Positions 34,236 to 46,072 are shown, numbered from the stretch's first letter. The stretch: DNA of 64,000 nucleotides from Brassica napus (GCF_020379485.1 NC_063449.1:38933473-38997472), one strand, 5' to 3'. Numbers and translations are program-made. Notes: generated by a model not told the origin, from the sequence alone.

Positions 34236-35957
34236 TTCTGTTTTATGAATAAGAAAAAAATCAGCTGAAAGAAACAAATCAATTGACAAAAGATGAATGA
34301 TTCTATTGGGATATTAGATCTGTAGTAAAAAGATAAATAGAGATAGAAACCAAGTGGTTTTGGCTTAGTGTTAAATAGATTCTAGTTTGAGCTTCTGCAC
34401 TGGGTTCGATTCCCGTTGGCCGTACATAGACGCCTTAAGTGACAAAAAAACCCTGATTTCTATGGATCTTTTGGTGATTAGTCGTTGAATCTAGAAAGTC
34501 TTTAGGATCACATCAAGATTATAAAAAAAAAAAAATAGGAAAAAAAGAGAGGAGGCAGAGGGGAGATGCGGTCAGTTGGTGAATATAGTTTTTTTTTTGT
34601 TATAGAATCAAAATTCCTTGTCCTATTTTGTTTACCAGTGAAAGCAAAAAAAAAATGGAGAATCGTAATTCAATACCAGGAAAATACATTTATAGCATAC
34701 CAAATTGATCCCCGGCAATCTATAAACCTTACCATTTCGACTCAAAAATTTACAACTTTTGTAATTTTATTATAGCAACCAACATCACAATGCCGAACAA
34801 TTTCAGTTCATAAAATCAGCTCAAGTTCATAATAATCAGCATTGTTATAGCTTAAATCTTCTTACATATTCCTAAAGCTAGGTAGCTTTTTCAAGTTTAA
34901 TTAGTTTAACGTCTAATCGTTATTGTTATATATAATATGTATATGATTGAATGCTATGTTTGTGTAGTACGTTCGTAAAAATAATTAATGAAGTGGACAT
35001 AGGTGGAGAGACATTACTGGATGGGGCGGGCAGATAATGATAATATTGTCTTCCATATTGGTCCATCCAATATCATTTTTTATCGTGACACATGATCCCT
35101 ATCTATTCTATTCCCTGAATATGCTTTTAATTTTATTCCCTCTTAAGCAAAAGAATACACATATTTATATAAGATATGTGACACTAAATCATTTATCCAA
35201 GCCCTGATTCTAATTGGAACGCAAATTTCGTTTTGATTTTAGTTGATAAATTTTCTCTTAGGATTAAAGTTTGATATATATATATAGCTTTAATTGATCT
35301 ATTGATACGCTAAAACTTAACTTATGTGAATTTTACCATCATTGGTCATATGCTATTTTTGTCAAATATGTGCTGCTAGCCTCATAATTGATATATAATT
35401 TATACATGGTGAAATAATAAAAGTCACCAACAAAAAAAGAACTTTCGAATAGTTAATGATTTTTATATGCAGATTAACAAATGGCTACAATAATATTTTG
35501 CGGTGAATATGGAATTGTAATTAGACGGAAAAATGTGGGCCAACGATAAACATTTGACACAAATATGTAGCAAAACGAATTCGACACATAAAATATAGAA
35601 AATAATAAATTAAACATGGCGGCAGGAAGACTCATAAAGTAGTTTTTGCTTTTCTTGGCCTAAATCTCTGAGGACTTGACTTTAAGACAAAATCCGATTG
35701 GGCCTCTGTTGTGCTAAGCGGTACTACAACGAAGAAGTAACTGAAGGAATGAGTTGGGAAAGTAGAAAGCCCATCGTCTATTCGAATCGTTTTCTTTCGT
35801 GGCAATGGCATCACAAAAGAAAATATGCATCAAAATTAACAGAGAAAATGGTAGTAATCACGTGAAGAAGACCAGATAATCATAAAACCATATCCTCTAA
35901 AATGCTAGGCCATACTCCATTTTTTCACAACAAAATATACTATTCCAAAACAGATCT
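34236..35957. other. Gene-free interval with a SINE
   Basis: About 1.7 kb of AT-rich DNA between the MULE and the 3' end of F-box gene 1. It contains the SINE at 34351-34535. A less AT-rich stretch at 35632-35814 has an open frame on the minus strand without recognisable domain; it may be by chance. Confidence 0.55.
34351..34535 (+). mobile_element. tRNA-derived SINE
   Basis: An RNA polymerase III promoter is visible: an A-box-like TGGCTTAGTG at 34361-34370 and a B box GGTTCGATTCC at 34403-34413. The A-rich end follows at 34523-34535. Spacing between boxes (about 33 bp) and total length (about 185 bp) fit Brassicaceae tRNA-related SINEs. A target duplication was not resolved. It is not a tRNA gene: the sequence does not fold into a cloverleaf with an acceptor stem. 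Confidence 0.75.
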
Positions 35958-37692
35958 TCAAAGAGATGTCAGATGATTGAAGATTTCACATCCGGGAGAA
36001 CGTATTGTGAACGTAGGAAGCGCCTCCGAGATCTCTAAGACGCTGTTGGTCACAGAAGAGAAACACAAAACGAGTTTCTTGAGGACCAGTGAGTTCTCAA
36101 GAATATACCTCACTAGTTCAGTCCAAATCTTCTTCTTGTGCTTCGATACTTTGGTTCTCTTGATGTACCTCGCTCTTTTGTTCCCAGCTTTCTCCACAGT
36201 GGCCACTTCTTTAACCTCCACACACTCAAGCGTACATAGTAAGCATTGTGGCACAACGGTAAGCTCAAGATTCGCTGGTTCTGAGTCCTTCAAATAAAGC
36301 AAGTGCTGCCAAACAAAATAAAAACCAAATTAATTAGGTAATATGTTCTTAGGCCAAAACAAAATCATAAAGTTAAGTAACAAGAACGTACCAATGTGAG
36401 GTGTTTCAGCTTCGGGCAACCTTGAAGAAAATAAGGCAAAGTTTGTAATAAGACGGTGCAGAACGAAGCCTCTAAACGAGTTAAGTTGCAAAATTTGGTG
36501 AACGGTCCATGTTTCATGCAAGAATAAAGGACCTGCAATAAGAACATAATAACAATTCATTTGGTGTTACAAAATAAAATAAAAATAACAATAACAATTC
36601 ATTCATTGTTTTGTTATAAATGCATACCTCGAGTGTAGGCTGAGAGATGATCATATGTCTAACACTAGGTATCCCTTTTAGAAAATCACAGATAATAGCT
36701 TTCTTGACCTGCAAGGTACTAGTACCGAACTGTGTATCAATGTCGACCTTGAACAAGGAACTCGGATTCTTCACCACAACTTTATCAGATAAATCATCTC
36801 TGAAGTTCATATACTTGAGCCCCGGAGCATCAACCTCAACAGCATACTCTTTACCATGAATTGTTCTGGCACGACTAAATTTCACACAAAACCTCTTCAG
36901 ACTGAGAGATCTCACACGCAGAACAGGTACATTGTCATCAAAAACCCTAAACACCGTCAGATCTTCAAGAACAGGACAGCCAGAGATGAGCTTCTCTACG
37001 ATCAAAGGATCCTTGGTGATAATGTCTTCGAGATGCATGGTCTTGAGACAAGGCAGAGAAACACCAAACTCAGGAGGATCCTGCATTCCCACGTTTGCAA
37101 GCTTGAGAGAAACCAAAGTGTTGCTCTTGTAAATGTTAACAGGTACGAGATCGTTGGTGAGAGGACGCTTGAGTGTGCCACTGCCAACGTCTAGTTGTTG
37201 AACTCCACGGTTAATCACTCCGGCGATGAACTCACTGGTCCCATGGAGACAAACATTGCGTCCGTTGTACGTTATCTTGAACCTCTGCAGACGCGAGCCA
37301 CGGTTGATCTGGAGAAACGTGGCGATGAAGTTCTTGATGGCGGCGGGTTCATGGGAGTGCAACTCAAGTCCTGGGACCTGAAGCCATAGATCTTTAAATC
37401 TCTTCGATAAAAAGTTTGTCTTGATGGAATCTTTGGTAGGAAGGTATAAGAGTATCTGAGTTATCAAAGTGTCAGGAAGCGCGCTGAGTCTATCTGAAAA
37501 TCTCATATCACGGAGACGGTACCATTGTTCTTTAACTTCCTTCTCAAGATAATGTATGCGAACTTCAAGATCACGTGGATTCGAGTACTCCTCCTGCCAA
37601 CAAGAATCAAATCATCAAGAACTAGAAGAATGAGACTTATCAGAATTGGTAAAAAAAGGTTTGAGACGAACCACTGAGTTGGCCGAGTTCAT
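35958..37692 (-). CDS. F-box/RNI-like (LRR)/FBD protein, copy 1
   Basis: Exons on the minus strand: 37672-37692, 36628-37593, 36392-36532, 35958-36305; the frame closes to 491 residues. After a 7-residue first exon (MNSANSV) and a charged stretch (EEYSNPRDLEVR) the F-box follows (DRLSALPDTLITQILLYLPT then KRFKDLW), then leucine-rich repeat-like sequence (LPCLKTMHLEDI, CPVLEDLTVF, LSLKRFCVKF), and a C-terminal FBD domain (TVVPQCLLCTLECVEVKE). F-box proteins of this kind are substrate adaptors of SCF ubiquitin ligases; the target is unknown and this family evolves quickly in Brassicaceae. The near-identical copy 2 is at 49382-51130. An alternative start, the Met at 37506, would keep the F-box but lose the upstream conserved residues. 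Resembles the AT1G66290-AT1G66320 cluster. Confidence 0.92.
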
Positions 37693-37866
37693 CAGTTTAG
37701 ACTCTAGATAGTCTGTGTATATAGAAAGAGACATTTGGAGTATTTTACTAGACGTCCCCGGAGTTACTCTCCGTTGTAAGATAACATTACTGGATAGATT
37801 GAGATATTGTCAATACGTGAAAAAGGAATAAAAGCATTGAATGAAAGAAAGAAAGAAAGAAGATCG

Positions 37867-37992
37867 TTACATTCTTGTTCGCATAGCTTGACGTGATGTG
37901 TCATTGAGACGATTCTGCCGAGGATGAGGAAGATCATAGTCCTGCTGCATTTTGAGCAGGGATGAAATAAACGATACGAAAGTTTGAGCCAT
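37867..37992 (-). other. Upstream 41-codon ORF in the leader of F-box gene 1
   Basis: An ATG-initiated frame of 41 codons (MAQTFVSFIS ... RQAMRTRM) ends 174 bp upstream of the F-box ATG. Copy 2 has an ORF of exactly the same length at 51309-51434. Twelve of 41 residues differ, so conservation of the peptide is weak even though both frames are open. It may be a regulatory uORF or only part of the leader. Confidence 0.35.
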
Positions 37993-39931
37993 TCACAATC
38001 GGAGACGAAGAGGAGGATGATCGGAGACGACGAACAATTGGTGGGCATCAAAAAGCAAGGGTTTATATCCTTTTTATACGCATAAGTTAAATATATTTCC
38101 TGAAAGTTTAACTCTATATATTGTCTCCCCATTAATTGAATTTCTTTTGGTAACCTTTTAGTTGACAAATTAAATATAGTTTTTCAGATTGTGTGTTTGA
38201 GTTTTAATTAGGTGTACTAGATTTTATTTAAATTTTTAAACTTTAACTAAAATCACTCAAATAACTTCAAAATTCACCTAAATCCCACCAAAATTAAAAC
38301 ACTCTACAACTCCTTAAATATAGTTTTTGGGTTTGTAAAGAGTAAAATTTCAACAGAAACTGTAAGATATTTTATTTATTGTTTTCTTAGGTTCTAATCC
38401 GTGCCAAAATACAAAATCGTAATTTAAAACTAAAATTTGGGCCAAAATATGAAATTTTATTTCATGAAAATTCAATATTGAAAAAGATAAACTACACCTG
38501 ATTTTATATATTTAATATATTTTATTAGATAAACTTTTAACCTGTGCCAAAATGCAAGATCATAATATTTTAAAACGTCATTTTAATCTGTACCAAAACG
38601 CAATATCATAATGTTTTTATTGAACGAAATATTGTTATTGATTTATTAAGTTATATGATTTTAATGAAATGAAATTCATTCTGTTTAAGTAAGATTTAAG
38701 CGTTTGATAAAATGATAACTATTTTTATTTCATCAAATCTATTATAATAAAGTTGAAGAGAAACTCTTCACAATGCGCCACATCATCCCTCATATCTCTA
38801 TTTTGTGTCACGTGTCGAGAAAAGAGAGGGTTTTTTTTCTTTTATTCTTCCAATTCGTGGATTTTCTTCTTCTTTTTTCTTTGGTGTTTCTGGCTCGTTC
38901 ATTAGCTGGATTTTCTGATTATTTATTGGGCCTTTCTATTTATTTATTGGCCTATACTTTGATATATGCAACCCGTTTGTGTTTAGAATTAGGTGTGCCA
39001 TCTTCAGCTGATCGACGCCGTCACCTTCCATCGTCCCCGACTGCGTTTTCGTGTAACGTCTTCGTTTTCACTTAATATCAAGCTTTAAATCAATCATTAA
39101 GCTTCACCCCACCTTTCTTCCCACTCTGTCTCATTTATTCTCATTAACAAGCGGTGTTTGTAACAGATCCAAGGTCGAGCTATAAATAAGTGTTTTGGAG
39201 CGACGAAGATATGCAGCATTGAGATATCTTATAGCTTAAGAAATCCGACGGATGCCTTCAGTTATGTCGTTTTCCTATGTTCTTCTCGCCAACTTGAGAG
39301 CAGACCATTGCTCAAACACGGCGGAGGTGCGTCTTCTGAGGTTCTGGGAACATAATTTCCATTTTTCTTACATTAATTAATGGCTTCGTACAAACATAAG
39401 TTGACTGGTATATAGGGAAAGTAATCTTTGATTCTTGATCACACAAAATTAATATGGATTTATTATGTTTAAATTTCAGTTTAATTTCTGTATTGCTTTC
39501 TACAATTGTTTAAATTTTAATACAAAATATTTTTTTTTAATAATTTATCCCCAAAAATATATATATTTCATTCCCACATTACTTTTTTATAACAATAACA
39601 AAAAAAATACATTTCAAACTAAAACAAAGCTAAATGTCTAAACTTAAACTTCAAATGCCGAGGCTATAACATACAATTCACCATTTCCTTCCAATATATC
39701 TTCATTACTAAACCTAATAGACATTATCTTCACTACTAAACCTAATACACATTATTCACCATTCCGATCATGAATCTCATATTCGTTACAAAAAAACAAT
39801 CTATATATAATAGCAAACCCAATTTTGATGCTAGATGACCTAATCATTTTTTTATAGGAAAATAAAATTTAAATCTAACGGTTTAGTTTAACAATATTTT
39901 GTAATCTAACGGACATGAACATCTCTTATTT

Positions 39932-40006
39932 ATAAGATCCGACGTCATCAATCTCTTTCACCAAAAGTAAATAAGATCCGACGTCATCAATCTCTTTCAC
40001 CAAAAG
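39932..40006. repeat. Tandem 36-bp duplication
   Basis: ATAAGATCCGACGTCATCAA followed by TCTCTTTCACCAAAAG occurs at 39932-39967 and 39971-40006, period 39 bp. Each copy contains a GACGTCA core, the palindromic motif bound by bZIP factors, though function here is not shown. Confidence 0.85.
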
Positions 40007-41473
40007 GCGTCTCAATCAACTGCTCTCTGAACGAGCACCCCTTATCTTTGCAAAGGACACCTCATTTGCCTCCTTTCGGATTCAACCCGTCTCTAAAATC
40101 CATCTATATATTGAAGTTTCAGATTTCTTATCCCTTTGCATATTCCATCATCATTCTGTCCATTTACATTGTCCATCATCCTCATCCAGTTTTAGATGTA
40201 AGAATTTCTCTCATACAGTTCATCACCATCGTAGTACATGTATTTGTCTTTGGTTTTTTTACTTCGTTTATTATCTGGAAATAAATCAATCCAGTGTTCG
40301 TTGTTTTATTTAAAGGGACAGATTTTCAAAAAAAAAATTAACTGTTTGGTACTGCGTGGGAGGAGATGGAGTGAATCACGTATTCTTTTTGGCCGAAGAA
40401 CAATCTATGTCCTCAGATTACTTATAGATTTCGACTTATTTTGTCTCTGAAATTGGAAAATTCCCAAATATTTCTTACTGCAGTTGATTAAAATGTATTT
40501 TTACTTGTATGGTCCAGCACAGCCTTAATAACATCCATAAGTGCATCACTCACGCGTGTGCCTTGAAGTGGAGAAGTTTGGAGTTGGAAAAGAAGTAGAG
40601 AGACTCCAACCGTGCGTTTCTATGGGAACCTGATCTTTATGATGTCACAAATCATTAATTTATAAATACAAGCATAATCTATTCATAATAGAAGGTACGT
40701 ATTAATGTAAATTTTATGCTTTTGAGTTTTGAGTGATTAAAAGATTTCATATAGTTGTGTTGTTCTGTTCCTCAGAAAGAAACACTGTAAAAACAGATGA
40801 AGAAAGAAACCAACGATGAGTTCATAAAAAGTTGTGATTATATTTTTTAGTTTCATGTTTGTAAAGTCGTGACTTGTTGGAAGAGTCACAAGTAGTTTTC
40901 TCTACGGTTACTTAAGAAATCTATGTAAGTCATGTTGTCTTATGTAAAAAGTGTCAACAATAAAAGATAAATTTTCCAAATGTATTTTGTTCTCTTTAAT
41001 TTGTCCAACATTCTTTACTGCCGCACCAGTCTCTCCCGTTTAACAGGCACGTAGTTGATATTGAAGGTTCCTTGATAAATGAGGTTGGTGAAAGGTTGCA
41101 ATGGATTATACCTAAAGCTCATTAGTTTGCTGTGTTCACATTATTACAAGGCAAGGCAATGTCAAAGATTAATCCCTAATTGCTTGCTCGATTAGATACC
41201 CTGAAACTCCAGACCAAAGAGGAGAAGAAGTAAGTGAATTGTTTATACGCTGCGGTGTTTTGTTATATGATCCGAAAAGCAACTTACTACAAACTAACTT
41301 CTCCAAAACTCTGGAAGGGATCCTCCCTCTGCAACATCATGTGTGAAAGTATATGACTGAAGGAGAATGACCAGTCCAATAACTTACCAACTCTCCCAAT
41401 AACATCAAATTCAAAAAACCAGTTCTATATATTGTCATCAAGTTCAGCATATGACTGAAGGAGATGCAACACG

Positions 41474-41749
41474 GTGCTGGAGACAAGCCTTGCCGTTAGA
41501 GATCCATCGCCTCTCTCTTATGGTCGCTGTGCATCGGATCCGAGAGGCTTTGATGTAGAGAAGAGACGCACGTACGCGGAGCCATCACGTAGAGCACTTC
41601 CGGTGCCGATCACCAAGTCATCATCTCATCGGAGGAGGGTCCGAGATCCTTGCCGTGTCGCCGGAGCCTTTATCAACTCTCGACGTAGCCGTGATCATAA
41701 CCGAGAGATGCGGAGGAGGCACGATCTAAATTGGAGTTGCGGCGTTTAA
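41474..41749 (+). other. GC-richer open segment in the transposon bed
   Basis: A 91-codon open frame, Arg/Ser-rich (SSHRRRVRDPCRVAG), starting MLETSLAVRDPS. The base composition is clearly higher in GC than the flanks. I do not recognise it, and low-complexity Arg content with no neighbours suggests a captured gene fragment or chance rather than a gene. Confidence 0.25.
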
Positions 41750-42324
41750 CACCAACCACCACCATCGTTAACCGTGAGACATAGGAGGGGAAAGCCATGT
41801 CACCGGAGAGTCGTTTCATGATCACCGAGTTTGAGCCAGCCACCATCATCAACCGTAGTCCAAGCCGTGTAGCAGCTAAGTGTTATCTTCTTGTTACTTG
41901 TGTTACACGCAACATATTTAGCTTAAGCTAAATGTTTCATGCGTAGGAAACATGCAGCTTTGGATGTTATTATTCTAAAACCTAAACAAGCTTTGTTGGG
42001 CGAGGCATTTTCCCATTATCTCTGACCTTGGCTAACATGACGGTGTTTTCTCGAACTTCTCTTACACGGCTTAAGACCGTATTAAGTTTCTGAAGTATGG
42101 GGATTTGAATCCAACGAATTAAATATTATAGATATTGTAGTTAATGGATTATATTGTTTCCTAAGTTATTCTTAACTACAATGGAAGTTACTTTATTTTG
42201 TTAAGAATTGTTTAAGATCACTGACTTCAATTTTGTTGGTAACGATTTGTTTTTTTTATGAAGAAGTTAAGTCTCTTACTCGATTCCTTCAATTAATAAA
42301 TAGTAGATTGTATTTTCATTTGGT

Positions 42325-42533
42325 TACAAAATCTATATTATTATGTCTAATAGCCGACTGCAAAAAATATCATCATTGTAAAACTCTCTACAAAGAATAT
42401 TAGTGGTTTGGTAACGTTATTGGGTAATATCAAGAATTTAGGGTTTTACAATAATGATACTTTTTGTAGAGAGTTTTACAATAATGATATTTTTTGCAGT
42501 CGGCTATTAGACATAATAGTATAGATTTTGTAA
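42325..42533. repeat. Long inverted repeat (76-bp arms, 57-bp loop)
   Basis: Arms at 42325-42400 and 42458-42533 are inverted copies with about four mismatches. Each arm, read inward, begins TTACAAAATCTATA and includes ATTATGTCTAATAGCCGACT. The loop contains ATTGGGTAATATCAAGAATT (42418), which recurs as a direct repeat outside the hairpin at 42554-42576. The arms include TCTATACTATTA-like sequence, similar to Helitron 5' termini. Confidence 0.9.
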
Positions 42534-42879
42534 ATATGGTTTAGGGTTTGTGTATTGGGTAATATCAAGAATTTAGAGAATATAATACGTATTGACGTTT
42601 AGTGTGTTTCAGAATAAATCATGTGTGAATTATGTTACCATATATTTGTGTATAAAAATGAATAATATTATAGTTACAATTAGTTTATGAACGATGAGTG
42701 AAAAAAAGCCATAGGTTCAACTATTTTTTAAAAGTTAATAACAAAAAAGTATAAAAATAAAGAGATTAAAACGTGGGTGTTACCCATACAGTTTTAATTA
42801 AAAATTAAAAATTAAATAATGAAATGGCATAATCTTGTAAATAAGTTGAAAAATAAGGACATAATTTTAGTAAAGGTTG

Positions 42880-42896
42880 TGTTTTAATAGTATAGA
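42880..42896 (-). mobile_element. Candidate Helitron 5' terminus (minus strand)
   Basis: On the minus strand the sequence reads A/TCTATACTATTAAAACA from 42896, which matches the usual 5' start of Arabidopsis ATREP-type Helitrons, with the host A in place. No partner 3' hairpin/CTAG was found between 38 and 42.8 kb on that strand, so the element's extent is unknown. Confidence 0.5.
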
Positions 42897-43725
42897 TATG
42901 TGAAATAGGTGAAGAGTGGAAAACATGCCAAGAAAGTAGCATCACTTTGGATACACCAGATCAATTGCTTATTTTATTTTTCAAATTAGTTCACTATAAA
43001 ATTATAATTTCATAGAAAGTATGGTGATTAATGATCATACTGGATTTTGCAAAATACATGAAATTCTAGGAAAGTAAGCTTTTTAATTTCAATCAACAAT
43101 TTTATGAAAAAAATCATGGGTTTGAATCTTGAAACTGAAAATAAAAAAAATTCTTATAATCATCATATAGTTTTGTGACTATAACCAATTATTTTATGAA
43201 GAGTTATAAAGATATTATGTATGAGTAAAAATATTAAGGTTCCGATTGGTGACATGTAGTATTGAAATCGAGTTGCAATATGTATTACAATTCGATGTAA
43301 CTTGCAGTAAAAATCATGTGGTAAAAACTGTAACTTTACGTGGTAAGGTTGCAGTAAAAATAAAAGTTACAATTTAAAGTATAGTTTTTAATCAAATAAA
43401 TATAAACATAAGACAATGAATTATTATTAATAACAAAAAAACATTAACCTATTAAAAATAAATAAATAATAAAAATAAATTTTAACAAAAATTATGTTGC
43501 AATATATATTTTTCTAAGAACTATACTTACGGATTATAATATTTATCAATAACAAAATAATTTATAAATTTCTATTACAAATAAAATTTACAACTAATAA
43601 GATTTTGTAAAATAATAATTAAAAAGAAGAAGTTAATAATACAAAAATAAGAAAAAGGAATAGAATAAAAAATCTTTGACTAACACAAAATTAGGTGAAG
43701 TTGTATAATATTGTTAAAAATATTT

Positions 43726-44798
43726 GGAATTTTTTTTTTAAAGCAAAAAAATGATAACTATGTCCCTTTAGACTAATCTCATATACTTTATGTCCCATTA
43801 GGCTAATTATTTTCAAAATGGCAATAATTCCCTTAAAATTATAATTTTAAATATAATAAATAATGAGTTCGATCAAGCGGAATCGATCGATCCGAAATTA
43901 CAAGGTCTAACTGATCGATTGATCCTGATCATTATGCAGAACAAAAAAAACGCGGAGCATATACTGATCGACCAGGTCAATTTTACTCGATCGGCAAAGG
44001 TCCATTTCATACGGATCGACCGATCTCGAATTATAGACCGATCGATTCGTGGAAGTATAGATATGAATCATGGTAGAATTAATGTAAAAATTTTGTGAAC
44101 AATCAATGGAATATAGAAGACGGCGTGAGAAGAAGGTTACCACTTTTTTCGTTTTAAAAAAAAAAGATCGATTTTTTCAAAATATGAAAGTGAATATTCC
44201 CAAATATTTTGTTTCCATATTTTTAGGAACTGATTTCTTATCCGTAGAATACATCTAATATGTAGAAATCGGTTTCTACAGGTTTTTAGAATTATAGTAA
44301 TGTGTATATTTTGATTTCTACATGTTTTAGATTTACAGTAAATCTGCAAAAGTCAGTTTCTACGTGTTTTAGATTTATATTAATGTGTAGATTTTGATTT
44401 CTAAAGATTTTAAATAGGTAGGTTAAGCGCGGAATGTATATTCTAAATATTTTAAGAATACTCTTATTTACGTAGATCACGTATTCTAAACATTGTACAT
44501 TCAATGAAAAAAATGGATTTCGTTTTCTACTTCGTAGAATGTCATTTCTACTTTATTTAGAACATAATCTGAAAATTATGATTTAAACATTTTTAGAACT
44601 GAAAAAATACCACTAAGTTCATATAGGTATTTTATCAATAGTTACTATTTTTCCAAAAAAATTTGTTCGTAAAACTATTTATTAAATTTATTTTCAAAAA
44701 TATTAAAGGGTATTATAGATAAAAATGACACAAAATAGATATTAGTTTAAAAGGACATAGTTATCATTTTTTTTTTTAAAAAAAAAAACAATTTTTCC
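43726..44798. mobile_element. Non-autonomous MULE, deletion derivative of the 28359-34226 family
   Basis: Flanked by a perfect 9-bp duplication AAAATATTT (43717-43725 and 44799-44807). The left ~325 bp match 28359-28690 of the large MULE, including the GATCGATC-rich zone. The right ~745 bp match about 33540-34226, starting just at the transposase start codon (ATGAATCATGGTAGAA landmark). All coding sequence between is missing. Because it has its own target duplication it moved independently, presumably using transposase supplied by a full-length relative. Confidence 0.95.
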
Positions 44799-44807
44799 AA
44801 AATATTT

Positions 44808-45820
44808 CTAGAAATAAGAATAAGATATTGCCATGGTGGTTTTGGAAATATAAATAACATTTTATTTACAAACAAAAAATTCCAAAACATTGAACATGAA
44901 AGCTTTTTTTTACGTGGTGTGTTTGGAATTTATTATGTTCACTTGTAATTTTGATAGAAACTTTAATTATGGCTGTACCTCAACTCTAAAACATGAGATT
45001 AGGCATGATGTTGCATTAATTTTGATTTAACAATTTTACAAAGGGCATAACTCAAAATTGTAACTCAATCATAATACATGATAACTCAAAAGTAAAATCC
45101 AAAAACTAAATTTAATGCATGATTGGTGACATTTTTGAGTTATCTATGAGTTAGACCTTTAACTCAAACTAAATCAATGATACCACGTGTTACCAATCAA
45201 AGCCTCAGTAGTCAAGTTTTTTTACATATGTTCAATTTTCAACGTACGAAACAAAAGCCAGCAGCTTACCATACAATTATGTTTATCCAATATAATATTC
45301 GCATGAATATATTCATTCTAACAAATTCATCTGTTGGGGTAACATCTTTTAACACTTGTCTCTTTTATATAAATATTATTGTTTCACCAATTTTTGTTAT
45401 ATACGTTTTTACTTTAATAGTTTTATGATCACTTTAATAGTTTTATGATCATATATATTACTTTTCATGTATTTTCACTATATTTTATTTTACAATTTTT
45501 CCTTCTGGAGTGGAATGTTATAAAAACTATGTATTTTATCATCATTTTTAGTTTATATATTTTCACATATAATCACTCTAAGCAATTCAGTGTTGATAAT
45601 AGTGCAATGGAAAACGATGACAAGATATTTGATTTTTAAGAATATTTATATATTTTTTATAGCATTAAACTAATTTTTGAAAGAATTATTAGTATTTTAA
45701 TTTTAATAAAATTTTATATTATTAAAAAATTGTGTTGTATTTTGTTATCTATCTAATTTTAGTATCAATTATAGTTTATTTTAAAATATCTCACTTTATA
45801 TATAAAATTTAATATATAGC
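44808..45820. other. AT-rich DNA inside the candidate Helitron
   Basis: No gene. At 45125-45180 there are short repeats of ATGAGTTA/AACTCA type and 'GATTGGTGACAT', which also occurs near 43239. This may mark another small transposon interrupted by the MULE derivative, but ends were not resolved. Confidence 0.4.
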
Positions 45821-45852
45821 TTCCCCGCGAATTCGCGGGGTCTGAATCCTAG

Positions 45853-46072
45853 TATATATAAAACATAATTGTAAAATAAAAGTCGCACAATTAAAACAAT
45901 ATATATAGAACGAACTTAACATCATCATGTATAGCAAAATGTTGGCTGCTGATTTCATGAAAAACTAAGCACCAATACTAACCTACATAGTAAAAAAAAA
46001 TGTACAACATAAACAAAATATTTATAAACACAATAAACAACTGCTCCGCGCGTAGCGCGGACAAGCCACTAG
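45853..46072 (+). mobile_element. Helitron 3' end, same family as at 646
   Basis: Hairpin CCGCGCGTAGCGCGG at 46046-46060, then ACAAGCCA and CTAG at 46069-46072, followed by T. The hairpin differs by one loop base from that at 620-634. The end of another Helitron (45852) lies only 220 bp upstream, so the palindrome-type Helitron appears inserted just inside the 3' end of this one. Confidence 0.8.

Larger units (their letters stand above)
38170..43725. other. Transposon bed, mostly unassigned
   Basis: AT-rich DNA without intact genes. It holds a candidate Helitron 5' end (38738), a tandem 36-bp repeat (39932), a GC-richer possibly captured segment (41474-41750), a long hairpin (42325-42533) and a second candidate Helitron 5' end (42896, minus). 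Segments 38930-39340 and 40020-40470 are less AT-rich, with short open frames of no known family. They look like gene fragments carried in a Helitron, but the source is not recognised. Confidence 0.5.
38738..45852 (+). mobile_element. Candidate Helitron (5' TC to 3' CTAG), with nested insertions
   Basis: The 3' end is convincing: a perfect 18-bp palindrome CCCCGCGAATTCGCGGGG at 45823-45840, followed by CTAG at 45849-45852 and a T. The 5' end is only a candidate: A/TCTATTATAATAAAGTTG at 38737, a common start in Brassicaceae Helitrons. If paired, the element is 7.1 kb, including the nested 1.07-kb MULE derivative and the hairpin. No helicase domain seen. The 5' end may instead be closer to the 3' end. 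Confidence 0.45.

Noticed and set aside
34351..34535. Possible tRNA gene because of GGTTCGATTCC
   Set aside because: No acceptor stem or anticodon arm can be formed, the A box is imperfect, and an A-rich tail follows. A tRNA-derived SINE explains it.
35632..35814. Small minus-strand gene downstream of F-box gene 1
   Set aside because: A 60-codon frame with no domain, no splice context and no counterpart near F-box copy 2.
42325..42533. Hairpin as a microRNA precursor or CRISPR-like repeat
   Set aside because: The arms are too long and uniform for a conserved plant miRNA and contain transposon-like sequence; there are no spaced identical repeats, and CRISPR does not occur in plant nuclear DNA.
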